In this document: in pieces, positions 6,552 through 6,646 of the stretch | Layout: every line of letters begins with the position of its first letter | Numbering within the stretch: the stretch's first letter is position 1 | Source of the DNA: Lentisphaeria bacterium | GTDB taxonomy: Bacteria > Verrucomicrobiota > Lentisphaeria > Victivallales > UBA1829 | Reading direction: 5' to 3' | DNA length: 6,646 nucleotides | NCBI GenBank assembly: GCA_017504325.1 | Contig: JAFVRL010000245.1 | Location: 1-6,646, forward strand | Position numbers and translations under genes: made by a program | Notes under the pieces: model-generated | The model's input: only the letters and a program-made list of their open reading frames with translations | Databases searched by the model: none | What the model was told of the DNA's origin: nothing

Positions 6552-6646
6552 TTATTCAAAAAGCAGGATCTTGAACGCCAGAAGGACCAATATGATTCCT
6601 CCTGCTATGTCACATTTATAGTCAAACTTGTTTCCTGCCATCCTGC
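6552..6646 (-). CDS. mntP: Putative manganese efflux pump MntP, C-terminal fragment
   Basis: On the minus strand a frame is open from the right edge to a TAA at 6554-6552, giving only the last 30 residues. The fragment reads AGNKFDYKCDIAGGIILVLL and then AFKILLFE. This matches the end of MntP (YebN-type) proteins: a G-x-K-hydrophobic-x-x-K stretch, then a polar turn, then a final membrane helix of the form GGIILxxxGxKILxE. MntP exports Mn2+ across the inner membrane and is often controlled by a manganese riboswitch or Mn-sensing regulator, which would lie outside the window. The call rests on a short hydrophobic tail, so another small membrane protein is possible. Its stop is 19 bases from the MATE start, so the two are likely one operon. 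Confidence 0.6.
   Translation of the reverse strand, partial: RMAGNKFDYKCDIAGGIILVLLAFKILLFE

Noticed and set aside
6533..6559. Longer MATE start at TTG 6559
   Set aside because: It has no ribosome site, overlaps the preceding stop codon, and the GGAGG lies downstream of it; the ATG at 6532 fits better.
1..6646. Frequent GATC tetramers and repeated GGAAA-type words through the window
   Set aside because: They follow from codon choice (GAT for Asp, ATC for Ile, GAA/AAA for Glu and Lys) in coding sequence; I see no regular spacing or array.
1..6646. Search for CRISPR repeats, transposase remnants, tRNA or rRNA genes, phage genes or a defence system
   Set aside because: No direct-repeat array, cloverleaf, mobile-element protein or defence-type domain was seen; both strands are filled by the genes listed.

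Overview
The window is ordinary bacterial chromosome, almost completely coding. It has two gene blocks pointing at each other. No stretch of 300 bases lacks a gene, and I see no RNA gene, mobile element, CRISPR array or riboswitch. The organism is not certain. MurC implies a peptidoglycan-making bacterium. GC is moderate by eye, and the gene starts have GAGG-type ribosome sites. The long EpsC-like serine acetyltransferase and the style of the CCA enzyme are compatible with a PVC-type gut bacterium such as Lentisphaerota, but this is a guess from protein flavour, not a placement.

Plus strand, 1-5092: five tightly packed genes that look like one transcription unit. They are the 3' end of murC (peptidoglycan precursor ligase), yicC (endoribonuclease family), a 645-residue fusion of serine O-acetyltransferase with an M29/NicX-like metallo-domain, a YggS/PLPBP-type pyridoxal-phosphate homeostasis protein, and a tRNA CCA-adding-type nucleotidyltransferase. 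The gaps are a 4-base overlap, 13 bases, 2 bases and 14 bases, so the genes are probably cotranscribed and in places translationally coupled. The functions are general housekeeping: cell wall, RNA turnover, cysteine precursor, PLP balance and tRNA 3' end.

Minus strand, 6646-5081: the 3' end of a gene whose product looks like the manganese exporter MntP, followed 19 bases later by a MATE-family multidrug/cation antiporter. Together they look like a small export operon. The MATE gene runs into the end of the CCA gene, and the two coding regions overlap tail to tail by 12 bases, leaving no classical terminator space.

The feature most worth a second look is the acetyltransferase-M29 fusion. Its domain junction carries an SD-like GAGG and an in-frame ATG exactly where a free-standing M29-like protein would begin, and a stop lies in an alternative frame just upstream. 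The sequence alone does not settle whether this is a true fusion, a fusion with an extra internal start, or two genes joined by an indel. I found no convincing sign of a wholly new multi-gene system.
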